Part shown: positions 48,176 to 55,723 of the stretch, piece after piece
How the letters are laid out: every line of letters begins with the position of its first letter
Numbering within the stretch: position 1 is the first letter of the stretch
Assembly: GCF_003054445.1 (NCBI RefSeq)
Contig: NC_042507.1
Span: 2,294,001 to 2,358,000 of the forward strand
Length of the DNA: 64,000 nucleotides
Reading direction: 5' to 3'
Source: Pichia kudriavzevii
Taxonomy: Eukaryota; Ascomycota; Pichiomycetes; Pichiales; Pichiaceae
Notes under the pieces: model-generated
What the model was told of the DNA's origin: nothing
The model's database searches: none
Seen by the model: only the letters and a program-made list of their open reading frames with translations
Position numbers and translations under genes: made by a program

Positions 48176-49252
48176 CTAAACAATAATACAGCTTTTCTTT
48201 TTACTTTTCTTCAGAGAACATGCTTTCCCATTTGACGTTTTCTGTACTTTGTTAGAATATGTTTGTTGATGCTGCTGTGGCTGTAGTTCCTGTTTTTGTG
48301 GTGTTTTTTGTGATATTTTCCCTTGTGATTTTTGCTGATGCTTGTTCTTATCCCTTTGTAAACGTTTCGAAAGATGTTCATCCTCTTGAACCTGGATTTG
48401 CCTTGCCAGTTGAAGATCAGCCTCTTCTTGTTCTTGTAGTTTGGGGTCTTTGATTCGTTCGGGGGAAACGATTCTAGACCGTTCAAAGGAAAAGTTTACA
48501 AAGTCAGTGTCATTGTCTAGAGCCAATGGCTGCCAAACAATGTCACGCTGGTTAATATAACCAACGTCGGTGACAAGTAAGTAGATCCGGTTATTATGTT
48601 TAGTGCAAGTGCTATAGTGATCGTTTCTAAAAAATATGGCTATTTCGTCATCTGATAGCTGTTGTGTCAAAAGCTCCAATCCTGATTCTGTCAACTGTGT
48701 CTGTTCGGAAGACAGAAAAGTGCTGATCTGTAGAGCCATGTCATCATCGGGGTGATCTATGTGGGAGACTAGATAATCTTGGCAACTATCAAAAGTAGTC
48801 TCGATACCATTTTCATGCAACCGATCAAGTAAGTCATAGGGCATTATAAATCCATGGTACAGCTTCACCTTGAAATGGCTCAGGATTGCAGAAATCGCTT
48901 CAGAGTAGAGTCCAAAATCAGTAACCACGGGGTCGTCAAACGCCGGGTTGATCAACAACCCACTTTCCAAGACGGGGAGCGTGTTCATAATCTCTGTTGG
49001 GTCTAGGGACTCCATTCCAAGTAGAGAATCGACAAGAAAGGCATATATCTCGTCAATGGGGACCTTCTTTTGAGACTTCTCTAACTCCGTCAATTTTGCC
49101 ACAAAGTCTTGCACAGACTGTGACTGTGACTGTGACTGTGAATCCCGGAGTAAGATGGCGTTAACAAGGGCAATAATATAACATGGTCCATTCTCATTCT
49201 GTCTAAGGACGGGGACCAAATTGGAGTTGACTGTGATTTGGAAGGTAGACAT
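48176..49252 (-). CDS. MIY1: MINDY-family deubiquitinase with a CaaX tail
   Basis: 358 residues (S. cerevisiae Miy1 360). Catalytic Cys24 lies in QNENGPCYIIALVNAILL and the active-site His in FFRNDHYSTCTK near residue 215. Miy1/MINDY enzymes trim K48-linked ubiquitin chains. A SQSQSQSQ run at about 38-45 comes from a hexanucleotide repeat inside a surface loop. The C-terminal part is Gln/Lys-rich with a ubiquitin-interacting-type helix (QEEADLQLARQIQVQED) and ends in SKKKSCIIV, a CaaX prenylation site with a polybasic stretch before it, pointing to membrane attachment. It is divergent from PIC2. Confidence 0.92.
   Translation of the reverse strand: MSTFQITVNSNLVPVLRQNENGPCYIIALVNAILLRDSQSQSQSQSVQDFVAKLTELEKSQKKVPIDEIYAFLVDSLLGMESLDPTEIMNTLPVLESGLLINPAFDDPVVTDFGLYSEAISAILSHFKVKLYHGFIMPYDLLDRLHENGIETTFDSCQDYLVSHIDHPDDDMALQISTFLSSEQTQLTESGLELLTQQLSDDEIAIFFRNDHYSTCTKHNNRIYLLVTDVGYINQRDIVWQPLALDNDTDFVNFSFERSRIVSPERIKDPKLQEQEEADLQLARQIQVQEDEHLSKRLQRDKNKHQQKSQGKISQKTPQKQELQPQQHQQTYSNKVQKTSNGKACSLKKSKKKSCIIV
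49116..49141 (-). repeat. Hexanucleotide microsatellite (GACTGT)n in MIY1
   Basis: Four full 6-bp copies plus two bases, encoding the Ser-Gln pairs of MIY1. Confidence 0.85.
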
Positions 49253-49535
49253 GGCACCGCTTTATCTACCACTATCCAGGTCTCTCCTGGCATGTTTCCC
49301 CTAAAGGAATAAGCTTCAATTGTTGGCGTATATTTTTACTTTGATAAGAACCGAGTAAAGACCGCGGAGTTTGGCTCCGATGAGAGATATTTATTGTCTC
49401 ACCTTGCTTGCCAGGGGATATATAATGGACATTGTCGGCACATTTTCTGAGGTTATTATTGACCCTTTAAACGTTTGTAGCTGCAATGTTTCTCCACTTG
49501 CGTTGCTTCAAACCGTTGGATACTTCTCTTGCAAA

Positions 49536-50393
49536 ATGGCTGATCGCAAAATCGAACTTTACTCTCCAGAATACTACAAGACATGTGCCATTGGTGGGTT
49601 CATTGCTTGTGCTCCCACCCATTCCTCGGTGTTACCTCTAGACTTGGTCAAGTGTAGATTACAGGTCGATTCTAGCCTCTATACGTCCAACTGGGCAGGT
49701 ATCAGGTCCATTGTTAAGAACGAAGGTTTAGCAAAAGTGTTTACGGGATTGCCTCCAACTTTCATTGGTTACGGTTTACAGGGTGCCTTCAAATATGGTG
49801 GTTATGAATATTTCAAAAAGACCTACAGTGACATGATTGGCAAGGAAAATGTGTGTGTGTTCCTAGCAGCCTCTGCATCTGCAGAATTTATTGCAGATCT
49901 GTTCCTTTGTCCTTTTGAGTCCATGAAGGTCAAATACCAGACAACTATCCCTCCTAAGAAAGTGGTGGACTTGACGAAAAACTTGTATTCCGGTTTGGTG
50001 CCTCTATGGTTTAGACAGATCCCTTATACTATGGTCAAGTTCACAACCTATGAGAAAATCGTCGAGGCAATCTATGCTAGATTATCCAAGCCAAAGGACG
50101 AATATACTAAATTACAGCAAACAGGTGTCTCTTTCCTAGGTGGTTATATTGCGGGTATTTTCTGTGCAACGGCTTCCCATCCTGCAGATGTCTTGGTGAG
50201 TAAAATTAACAACGATACTAGGCCAGGTGAGTCAATTGGCCAGGCAACTAAGAGAATCTACAACCAAATCGGCTTTGTCGGGTTATGGAACGGTTTGCCG
50301 GTGAGAATCCTTATGATTGGTACTTTAACTGGCTGTCAATGGTTGCTCTATGATTCCTTTAAAGTTTACGTTGGTCTACCAACCTCCGGTTGA
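49536..50393 (+). CDS. PIC2: Mitochondrial copper/phosphate carrier Pic2
   Basis: 285 residues from the ATG at 49536 (S. cerevisiae Pic2 300). [40 protein letters not shown] and the end YVGLPTSG follow Pic2 rather than Mir1. Three carrier repeats are present: [20 protein letters not shown] and [10 protein letters not shown]. Between repeat two and [12 protein letters not shown] only 14 residues are found, where S. cerevisiae has 26, so most of one matrix loop helix is missing. The frame is open another 52 codons upstream to an ATG at 49380, which would give an extended N-terminus, but the family starts at 49536. Pic2 sits in the inner mitochondrial membrane and carries phosphate and copper. 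Confidence 0.88.
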   Translation: MADRKIELYSPEYYKTCAIGGFIACAPTHSSVLPLDLVKCRLQVDSSLYTSNWAGIRSIVKNEGLAKVFTGLPPTFIGYGLQGAFKYGGYEYFKKTYSDMIGKENVCVFLAASASAEFIADLFLCPFESMKVKYQTTIPPKKVVDLTKNLYSGLVPLWFRQIPYTMVKFTTYEKIVEAIYARLSKPKDEYTKLQQTGVSFLGGYIAGIFCATASHPADVLVSKINNDTRPGESIGQATKRIYNQIGFVGLWNGLPVRILMIGTLTGCQWLLYDSFKVYVGLPTSG

Positions 50394-50514
50394 TTGATCT
50401 ATTTATTATACAGTGTTAGATAGTAGGAGCTTATTTTTTTTTTTCCTTTTTCTTTCTTCGGTATATTCATTACATTCATAGTTATTATTTATATCATTAT
50501 TCATAGACTTGTAT

Positions 50515-51540
50515 TCAAATAGTTTGATGTTTATCTAGTCTCTTTGACTGTAAGAATATCAAGCAAACAAAACTCAGAAGCGCAATTGCAACAAATGCTA
50601 TATATTCAATTGCACTCTTGTTCCATATTAACTTTTCCTTACTAGAAGTATGATTTTCATAATCGGTTTCGTAAGTGTAGTCCTGATCATCTATTCGCTT
50701 TATACCTACCGTTTCCCCCCTATTTCTTCTATCATTATTTTTATCTCTGCTGTGTTTGTTTCTATTACTACCATAATCATCAACAGCATCATGGCCTTCA
50801 TCTTTACCATCGTCACCACTGAAGAGGTCTTCAATTACCCCCACGCACGAATTTTCCAACATTTCCCAAGCAATGTCGGAATGACCAACGTCATCAAATA
50901 CCCTTGTTGCATCAACACCCACACAATCAAGTAGACATTCAACACCACCGGGATGATCTTCCAAAATATTTGAAATATCGAAAACCAAACCATGTATCAG
51001 CATCCAAACACCTTGGGAATTCTTCGTCTCTCTCAAACTGTCAATATTAACCTGACTTGAAGATGGTATCATGTGTTTCGACAACTCAGTTCGTGTTATA
51101 CGTCGTAGCTTCGATCTATCTTGTGTAAGTATTTTATATTGCACTGAGTTTGGATCAAGCCTTTCAAGGTGTTGTCTCTCTTGTCTTCTCCTTAATTTTA
51201 ACCGATCACTTAAGGTGTACTCTTTACGTGGTTTTTGTCTAGGTCTGGTCCTCTTCTCTTTCCTTATTCTGGTCCTGCGCACTCTTTTGAACCTGATTAT
51301 TCTGAAATACAATAACAGCTTTGTAATCCAATGCGATTTATCTGTCCATGTATAACCCATATCTTTTCGTTTGGCTTTCCGCATAGCTGACTCCGTCTTC
51401 TCAAAATCGTAGTTCTTGTTGAATTCGTCATAATCATATCTAAAATCATAACCTCCTTGAGGCAAAAGTGGCGATAGAGAGGTTTCACCCAAATTCTCGG
51501 GCTTCCCCTGAGAATGCCGATTAAACTTAAAGACCGACAT
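50515..51540 (-). CDS. Tail-anchored cytochrome b5-like protein
   Basis: 341 residues from the ATG at 51540; the frame extends further only through GTG. The N-terminal 150 residues are very basic (RIIRFKRVRRTRIRKEKR) with a short hydrophobic patch WITKLLLYF. A cytochrome b5-like domain spans about 170-270, with GVWMLIHGLVFDIS, the heme ligand His in LEDHPGG and the second in DVGHSDIA. A polar, charged linker follows, and the protein ends with one membrane segment (IEYIAFVAIALLSFVCLIFL) and a short tail, the layout of a tail-anchored protein. It is unlike ordinary Cyb5 in size and in its basic N-terminus. I do not know the substrate; a DAP1/IRC21-like electron-donor role is possible. Confidence 0.75.
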   Translation of the reverse strand: MSVFKFNRHSQGKPENLGETSLSPLLPQGGYDFRYDYDEFNKNYDFEKTESAMRKAKRKDMGYTWTDKSHWITKLLLYFRIIRFKRVRRTRIRKEKRTRPRQKPRKEYTLSDRLKLRRRQERQHLERLDPNSVQYKILTQDRSKLRRITRTELSKHMIPSSSQVNIDSLRETKNSQGVWMLIHGLVFDISNILEDHPGGVECLLDCVGVDATRVFDDVGHSDIAWEMLENSCVGVIEDLFSGDDGKDEGHDAVDDYGSNRNKHSRDKNNDRRNRGETVGIKRIDDQDYTYETDYENHTSSKEKLIWNKSAIEYIAFVAIALLSFVCLIFLQSKRLDKHQTI

Positions 51541-51866
51541 GCTCGATATAATGGATACTAAGCAGCACGATAGCAACGTATCGCAATAATTCCACAGATT
51601 CTCTGCAATTGACAACTTGGAATCAATCTTTTCACATCCAGGGTAAGGTACCGCATTGAAAAAAGTGTTTCTCACATTCCCACATTTCCTCCTTCTCTCA
51701 GATGCTTTTTTTCTTTCCCTAACAACACCGAAAAACTGAGGAGACCAAAGGAGAAAAAAGAATCACGCTGACGCATATCTGATGTGATGTTTACAAGTGG
51801 CACGTTTTTTCTCCTTTATTGATATACACACATAGCACCTAGAAATTATACCTTTGATTAGCTAGT
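51541..51866. promoter_or_regulatory. Divergent promoter, cytochrome b5-like gene and AIM41
   Basis: 326 bp, AT-rich, with no element I can name. Confidence 0.5.
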
Positions 51867-52424
51867 ATGTTTCCCATTCTCAGATCAAATATTTTCCTTA
51901 GAGCCGCAACAGTTGGTATCAGGTTCAACTCATCCACCGTTTCCAGTGCAGGTGCCTTATACGACGGATTTCTGGTTAAGCTACGGGACGACTTAAAGAC
52001 ATGTATTCGATCCAAGGCGCCACCAATCAAAAAAACCACAGTGAGGGGTATCATGAGTGAGATGAAGAATTTAGAAATTGAGAATCATGGCTCAGTTGTT
52101 GACGAATTCAAGATATACGATCACTTGAACAAGCTTGTCAAACAAAGAAAGGAGACTGCCAATGAGTACCTTAAGCCAGATCAACCAGAGAGGTTCAAAG
52201 AATTGGCACAGAAGGAATTGGATGAAGCTGCAATTATTTCCAAATATCTACTTGATCTTCCTGTTGCTACTGAGGAAGAAATCAAAGCCAAGGTTCAAGC
52301 TCTAATGGCATCTGAGAATATTACTGATAAACGCCAAGTGTTTTCCAAAATTCCATGGGGGAAAATCAACAAGGAATGGAGAGCTTCACGGGGTGCAGTC
52401 AGTGACGTTATTAACAAACTTTGA
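51867..52424 (+). CDS. AIM41: Mitochondrial YqeY-domain protein Aim41
   Basis: 185 residues, the same length as S. cerevisiae Aim41. The presequence MFPILRSNIFLRAATVGIRF is basic. The YqeY domain shows LRDDLKTCIRSK, TVRGIMSEMKNLEIE, KQRKETANEYLKPDQPERF and the end GAVSDVINKL. YqeY domains resemble the tail of GatB and may act on tRNA, but the role of Aim41 is unknown. It is followed by RRP15 in convergent orientation. Confidence 0.95.
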   Translation: MFPILRSNIFLRAATVGIRFNSSTVSSAGALYDGFLVKLRDDLKTCIRSKAPPIKKTTVRGIMSEMKNLEIENHGSVVDEFKIYDHLNKLVKQRKETANEYLKPDQPERFKELAQKELDEAAIISKYLLDLPVATEEEIKAKVQALMASENITDKRQVFSKIPWGKINKEWRASRGAVSDVINKL

Positions 52425-52608
52425 ACGGCAAATTTGGTTTATGCTATTAACCAAATGACTTGCCAAAGTATTCGTGTATATAGGGGAAACACTGTGTAGA
52501 TTCCATGTAAAAATGGAAAGCTGAAAGTTGACAAAGTTGTTAATCACATTAGCTATTTATAAATATACTACAAACGGTTTCTTAATTAAAGTAATGAAGG
52601 GGAGGCGG

Positions 52609-53361
52609 CTATTTACCGGCCTTTTGGACTAAATCGAGGAACTTCTCCTTACTGATTTCGTTCACCAGCTCCTTCTTCTTGGACTGTCCCAAGATACCTT
52701 TCTCCCTATTGATATCATTCTCTGTGCTCGACTGGGTCATCAATATAGCATTGAACAACTTGATTACACCTCTCTGGGCAGTTTTCTTGAGTTTCTTTTC
52801 ATGATCCAAAACCTGTCTTGCAGTCCTATCATCAGTAGGTAATAGTTCCTTGTTTCTATTGGCAGTCAGTTTTTTCTTCTTTTCATTGAGGAGAAGCCTC
52901 TTTGCCTTTTGCTCCAATTTTTCGTCGTCGAACTTCTTCAATTCCTTCTTGGAACGCACCAAGATTGGGTCTTTACGATCATACGCCTTCAAACGAGTAT
53001 CCAAGAGGGCGTTCATGGCGTTTGCAAAATTGTCCGTTTCCTCGGTTTTAGACTTCTTGCTCCTCTTGTGAACATTGAGCAATTCGTCGTCTGAAGTGTC
53101 TCCTTCTGCCTCTTGTGCTTCGTTCTTCTCTTCTTCACTACTACTGCCAATACTGTCATCTTCTGATTCTGCTGATCCTTCTGAATCTTCTTTTCCTGAT
53201 CCTTTTGTTCTTTCTTCGCCTTCTACTTCTACTTCCGATTCTACTTCTGATTCTGGCTCTGACTCGGGTTCTTCTCTGGGTCTTTTCTTAGACACTTGCT
53301 CCTTCTTCTTGCTCGTCTTCACAGACATGCTGAGCGTCTTCTTCGGTTGCACGTTGGCCAT
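52609..53361 (-). CDS. RRP15: Ribosome biogenesis protein Rrp15
   Basis: 250 residues from the ATG at 53361, the same length as S. cerevisiae Rrp15; the frame extends four codons upstream to GTG only. The N-terminal 110 residues are Glu/Asp/Ser/Lys-rich (nucleolar style). The Rrp15p domain holds DNFANAMNALLDTRLKAYDRKDPIL, here noted by its core FANAMNALLD, then LDHEKKLKKTAQRGVIKLFNAI and FLDLVQKAGK. It is a 60S pre-ribosomal factor acting on 27S pre-rRNA in the nucleolus. It is divergent from GCN4. Confidence 0.93.
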   Translation of the reverse strand: MANVQPKKTLSMSVKTSKKKEQVSKKRPREEPESEPESEVESEVEVEGEERTKGSGKEDSEGSAESEDDSIGSSSEEEKNEAQEAEGDTSDDELLNVHKRSKKSKTEETDNFANAMNALLDTRLKAYDRKDPILVRSKKELKKFDDEKLEQKAKRLLLNEKKKKLTANRNKELLPTDDRTARQVLDHEKKLKKTAQRGVIKLFNAILMTQSSTENDINREKGILGQSKKKELVNEISKEKFLDLVQKAGK

Positions 53362-53593
53362 CTCAACTGTCACACTGGTTCAGAACAAGTACTTTTTCCC
53401 TTGGAAATGTTTCTATTTAATCTAATCCGAACAAAAAGTAATAAAAAAAAAAAGCAAATTCAAACTCTACCTTGCCTTGATTCAATACGTTATTTTTGAA
53501 ATTTTCTGTCTTTTTTTTTTTTTTTGCCTCAGTCTATGGAAAATTCATGCTGGAATTTTTTTTTTCATTTTCTTTTGAAATTAAACACTGAGA

Positions 53594-53736
53594 AGTAAAA
53601 AAAATAAAAATAAAAAAAAAAAGAAAAAAAAAAAAGTAAAAAAAAAAGAGAAAAGAAAAAAATAAAAAAAAGTAAAAAAAAGTAAAAAAAAAAAGTAAAA
53701 AAAAGTAGAAAAAAAAGAAAAAAAAACATTTTTTTT
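53594..53736 (+). repeat. A-rich low-complexity tract ((A)nGT-like)
   Basis: About 140 bp of almost pure A on this strand, broken by GT, T and G, preceded by T-tracts at 53512-53525 and 53558-53567. T block then A block forms a loose inverted repeat and is likely nucleosome-free. Confidence 0.8.
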
Positions 53737-53821
53737 TCCAAATTCCTCAATCCATCGCACACAACACTGACAAACGTCGCCTCACAACGCCATCTATGTT
53801 GTCTCTTTGCACGTGCTCTCC

Positions 53822-53865
53822 TCCGGCACCGGCAGCAGAATCCGGCACCGGCGGGTGCGCGCACC
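53822..53865. repeat. GC-rich direct repeat and palindrome upstream of GCN4
   Basis: TCCGGCACCGGC occurs at 53822-53833 and again at 53841-53852. A perfect 12-bp palindrome GGTGCGCGCACC follows at 53854-53865. The stretch is rich in CGG/CCG triplets, the half-site of zinc-cluster factors. Confidence 0.7.
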
Positions 53866-54062
53866 GGTCTAGACCCGCCTGCCCAAATAGGCAACCGCGC
53901 TTGCTGGCTTTATCGGATCTTTTTGCTTTTATCATAGGAGAACCCTAACTCGCCGCGCCAATGAGAAATCGCACCGAGTTTTAACAATACACAGTAGCAA
54001 TTGCCGCGTTCCCCTCCCCCTCTCAGAAATGAGGAAGTTTTAAGAAAAGGTGTGACGAACTC

Positions 54063-54069
54063 TGAGTCA
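54063..54069. promoter_or_regulatory. Gcn4/AP-1 site TGAGTCA upstream of GCN4
   Basis: A perfect bZIP site about 25 bp before the TATA-like element of GCN4. It could let Gcn4 act on its own gene, as is known in other fungi. Inferred from sequence only. Confidence 0.45.
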
Positions 54070-54086
54070 TTTGCGTTTCGCGGGTG

Positions 54087-54096
54087 TTTATTTAAA
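54087..54096 (+). promoter_or_regulatory. TATA-like element of GCN4
   Basis: TTTATTTAAA, about 620 bp before the GCN4 ATG. With a start site 40-100 bp downstream, the mRNA leader would be about 550 nt, similar to the 590 nt of S. cerevisiae GCN4. Confidence 0.4.
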
Positions 54097-54317
54097 GGAG
54101 ACGTTGTGCCGTCAAAGGAACTCAACACTGTCAACGGTTTCACTAGTGGGAAGTTTAATAGTATCTACTTTTATTTCCTTTGAATTTTTTTTGTTTCATC
54201 TTTTATTAAATAACAGGACTTTTAATAACAAACACTTACAGCAACTGCTTCTACAAACAAATCATTTACACTAATACTACGTTTTTGGAACCAAGAGAAA
54301 TATCATATACTCCAGAA

Positions 54318-54329
54318 ATGTCTGCTTAA
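54318..54329 (+). CDS. GCN4 upstream ORF a (3 codons, MSA)
   Basis: ATG TCT GCT TAA, with A at -3. Its size and place (394 nt before the GCN4 ATG) match the reinitiation-permissive uORF1 (MAC) of S. cerevisiae. The sequence after its stop is AT-rich, which in S. cerevisiae favours resumption of scanning. Confidence 0.65.
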   Translation: MSA

Positions 54330-54496
54330 ATCATTTGTTTGATCAAGAATTATATTCATAAAATATTATAAATTAAGTTATCGTTTGTTCCTACCCACGA
54401 TTTTTTTCTAAACATTTGTTCACTATCGAATTAGAAAAAATACTCACTTTAAAAGTCTATTTTTTATCAACCCCTTATTAAAAAAAGTCCTTCAAT

Positions 54497-54508
54497 ATGT
54501 CCCCGTAA
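54497..54508 (+). CDS. GCN4 upstream ORF b (3 codons, MSP)
   Basis: ATG TCC CCG TAA, with A at -3, 215 nt before the GCN4 ATG. It ends in the same CCG-TAA as the inhibitory uORF4 (ATG TTT CCG TAA) of S. cerevisiae. Confidence 0.65.
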   Translation: MSP

Positions 54509-54536
54509 ATTAAATACTATTAAGAAACCGACCATT

Positions 54537-54569
54537 ATGGCGTTCCACTTTTACCCCCCCCTCCTTTAA
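54537..54569 (+). CDS. GCN4 upstream ORF c (10 codons)
   Basis: ATG with A at -3, peptide MAFHFYPPLL, stop at 54567-54569, 142 nt before GCN4. The two prolines near the end may slow the ribosome. It would add a last barrier before GCN4. Confidence 0.55.
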   Translation: MAFHFYPPLL

Positions 54570-54711
54570 CTCATTAATTCAAGAAAAAAAAAATTAATTG
54601 TCACATATTAAAGTCTATCTCTACTATCACTATTATCCACCCTTTATTACAATCTCATTAGAAATTATTACAACAGTCACTGCAACTAATAAATTAACCA
54701 AATTGTCTGAA

Positions 54712-55509
54712 ATGTTACTCGGTGAAAATTTATATGCTACCAACTCCTTGGCATCTCCTTTGGATGTCTTGCCTTCTTCTAATGACGAGTATATTCTCCA
54801 AGAGGCCCCAAGGCTCGAGAATTCCGACTTGTTATTAGAAACTTTGGATTTGAATTTGATGAAAGATGATGGAGCTTCTTCTCCAGTTTCCCCTATTGTC
54901 GACGAACAGCTGACTCCCTTTGTTGTCAATGGTGATGTTTTCGATTCTGTTTTCAAGAATAACGAGTCGCCCCTATCATCGGACTCGTCTGAGTCTTACG
55001 ATTCAGACCTTAACGGCCTGTTTGGTTTGAATGATGGCGTTCCTTGCAAGAGTCTTGATGATGATGACATTTTCAAAGCTCTTGACTTCGATGCTGATTT
55101 GGAAACAAGAAGTAAATCGTCTGGCCCATTGATGGTTACCACAACGTCACCTTCTATTATTATGGAATCGCCAGGCCCATCCAAGAGATCCTACTCCACT
55201 GCGGACTTGGACTCAGGCTCTTCTGATAACAAGCGTCAGCAAACTGCATCTCAAACTAAGGATAAACTAGGATGCACTCCTTATACTAGAAAGCAAAGAT
55301 CTAGTCCTTTGCCTCCTGTTGTTCCAAAGGGTGAAGATAGCGCCTCCTTAAAGAGAGCTAGAAATACCGAAGCTGCTAGAAGAAGTAGAGCAAGAAAGAT
55401 GGAGAGAATGTCCCAGTTGGAGAACAAATGTGAAGGTCTAATCAAGGAAAATGAGTCTTTGAAGGCTCAACTAGAACATTTAAAGAAGTTGCTAGATTCC
55501 AAAGTTTGA
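54712..55509 (+). CDS. GCN4: bZIP activator of amino-acid biosynthesis Gcn4
   Basis: 265 residues from the ATG at 54712; the frame upstream opens only through TTG. The bZIP at the C-terminus has the basic region [18 protein letters not shown], identical in its core to S. cerevisiae, and a leucine zipper spaced [20 protein letters not shown]. Just before it, [10 protein letters not shown] matches the yeast YTRKQRSIPL. The N-terminal half is acidic with hydrophobic clusters ([13 protein letters not shown]), the activation domain; LTPF could serve as a Cdc4-type phosphodegron. It activates amino-acid genes on starvation. The short-ORF leader listed separately suggests translational control. Confidence 0.97.
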   Translation: MLLGENLYATNSLASPLDVLPSSNDEYILQEAPRLENSDLLLETLDLNLMKDDGASSPVSPIVDEQLTPFVVNGDVFDSVFKNNESPLSSDSSESYDSDLNGLFGLNDGVPCKSLDDDDIFKALDFDADLETRSKSSGPLMVTTTSPSIIMESPGPSKRSYSTADLDSGSSDNKRQQTASQTKDKLGCTPYTRKQRSSPLPPVVPKGEDSASLKRARNTEAARRSRARKMERMSQLENKCEGLIKENESLKAQLEHLKKLLDSKV

Positions 55510-55723
55510 AACCACTTTGTTTTCCTCTTATCTCTCATTACCGAACTTTTTAACATGCTTTTTTTCCATTTTTATTTGTCTATACTTATCTACCTTGAGC
55601 TATAAATTTATTACTATTTAATGCGATAAAATTAAATTTGCGTTCTTAATACTTGTGAATATCTAGAACAAGTATGTCTAAGTACATGGCATGATATATA
55701 AAAGCGGTATAGGACAAGGTATT

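Larger units (their letters stand above)
53362..54711. promoter_or_regulatory. RRP15-GCN4 divergent region and GCN4 leader
   Basis: 1.35 kb. In order: T- and A-tract block (about 53510-53735), a GC-rich island with repeats and a palindrome (53760-53960), a TGAGTCA site (54063), a TATA-like element (54087), then an AT-rich leader with three short ORFs before GCN4. A further ATG-initiated 7-codon ORF at 53961 and a 4-codon ORF at 54029 lie upstream of the likely promoter. Confidence 0.75.

Noticed and set aside
49380-49535. N-terminal extension of PIC2 from an upstream ATG
   Set aside because: Family members begin at the equivalent of 49536, and the extra residues show no presequence character.
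49536-50393. Mir1 as the identity of the carrier
   Set aside because: The N-terminal [12 protein letters not shown], the [16 protein letters not shown] block and the YVGLPTSG end follow Pic2.
53810-53865. Point-centromere element (CACGTG near AT-rich DNA)
   Set aside because: CACGTG alone is not CDEI in context; no CDEIII-like element, and genes run close on both sides.
53565-53894. Phe/Leu-rich minus-strand frame over the A-tract block
   Set aside because: Poly(A) read on the opposite strand gives poly-Phe; not a gene.
53961-54043. Two further short ATG ORFs (53961-53984 and 54029-54043) as GCN4 uORFs
   Set aside because: They lie upstream of the TATA-like element, so they are probably not in the mRNA; they would be reconsidered if the start site maps further upstream.
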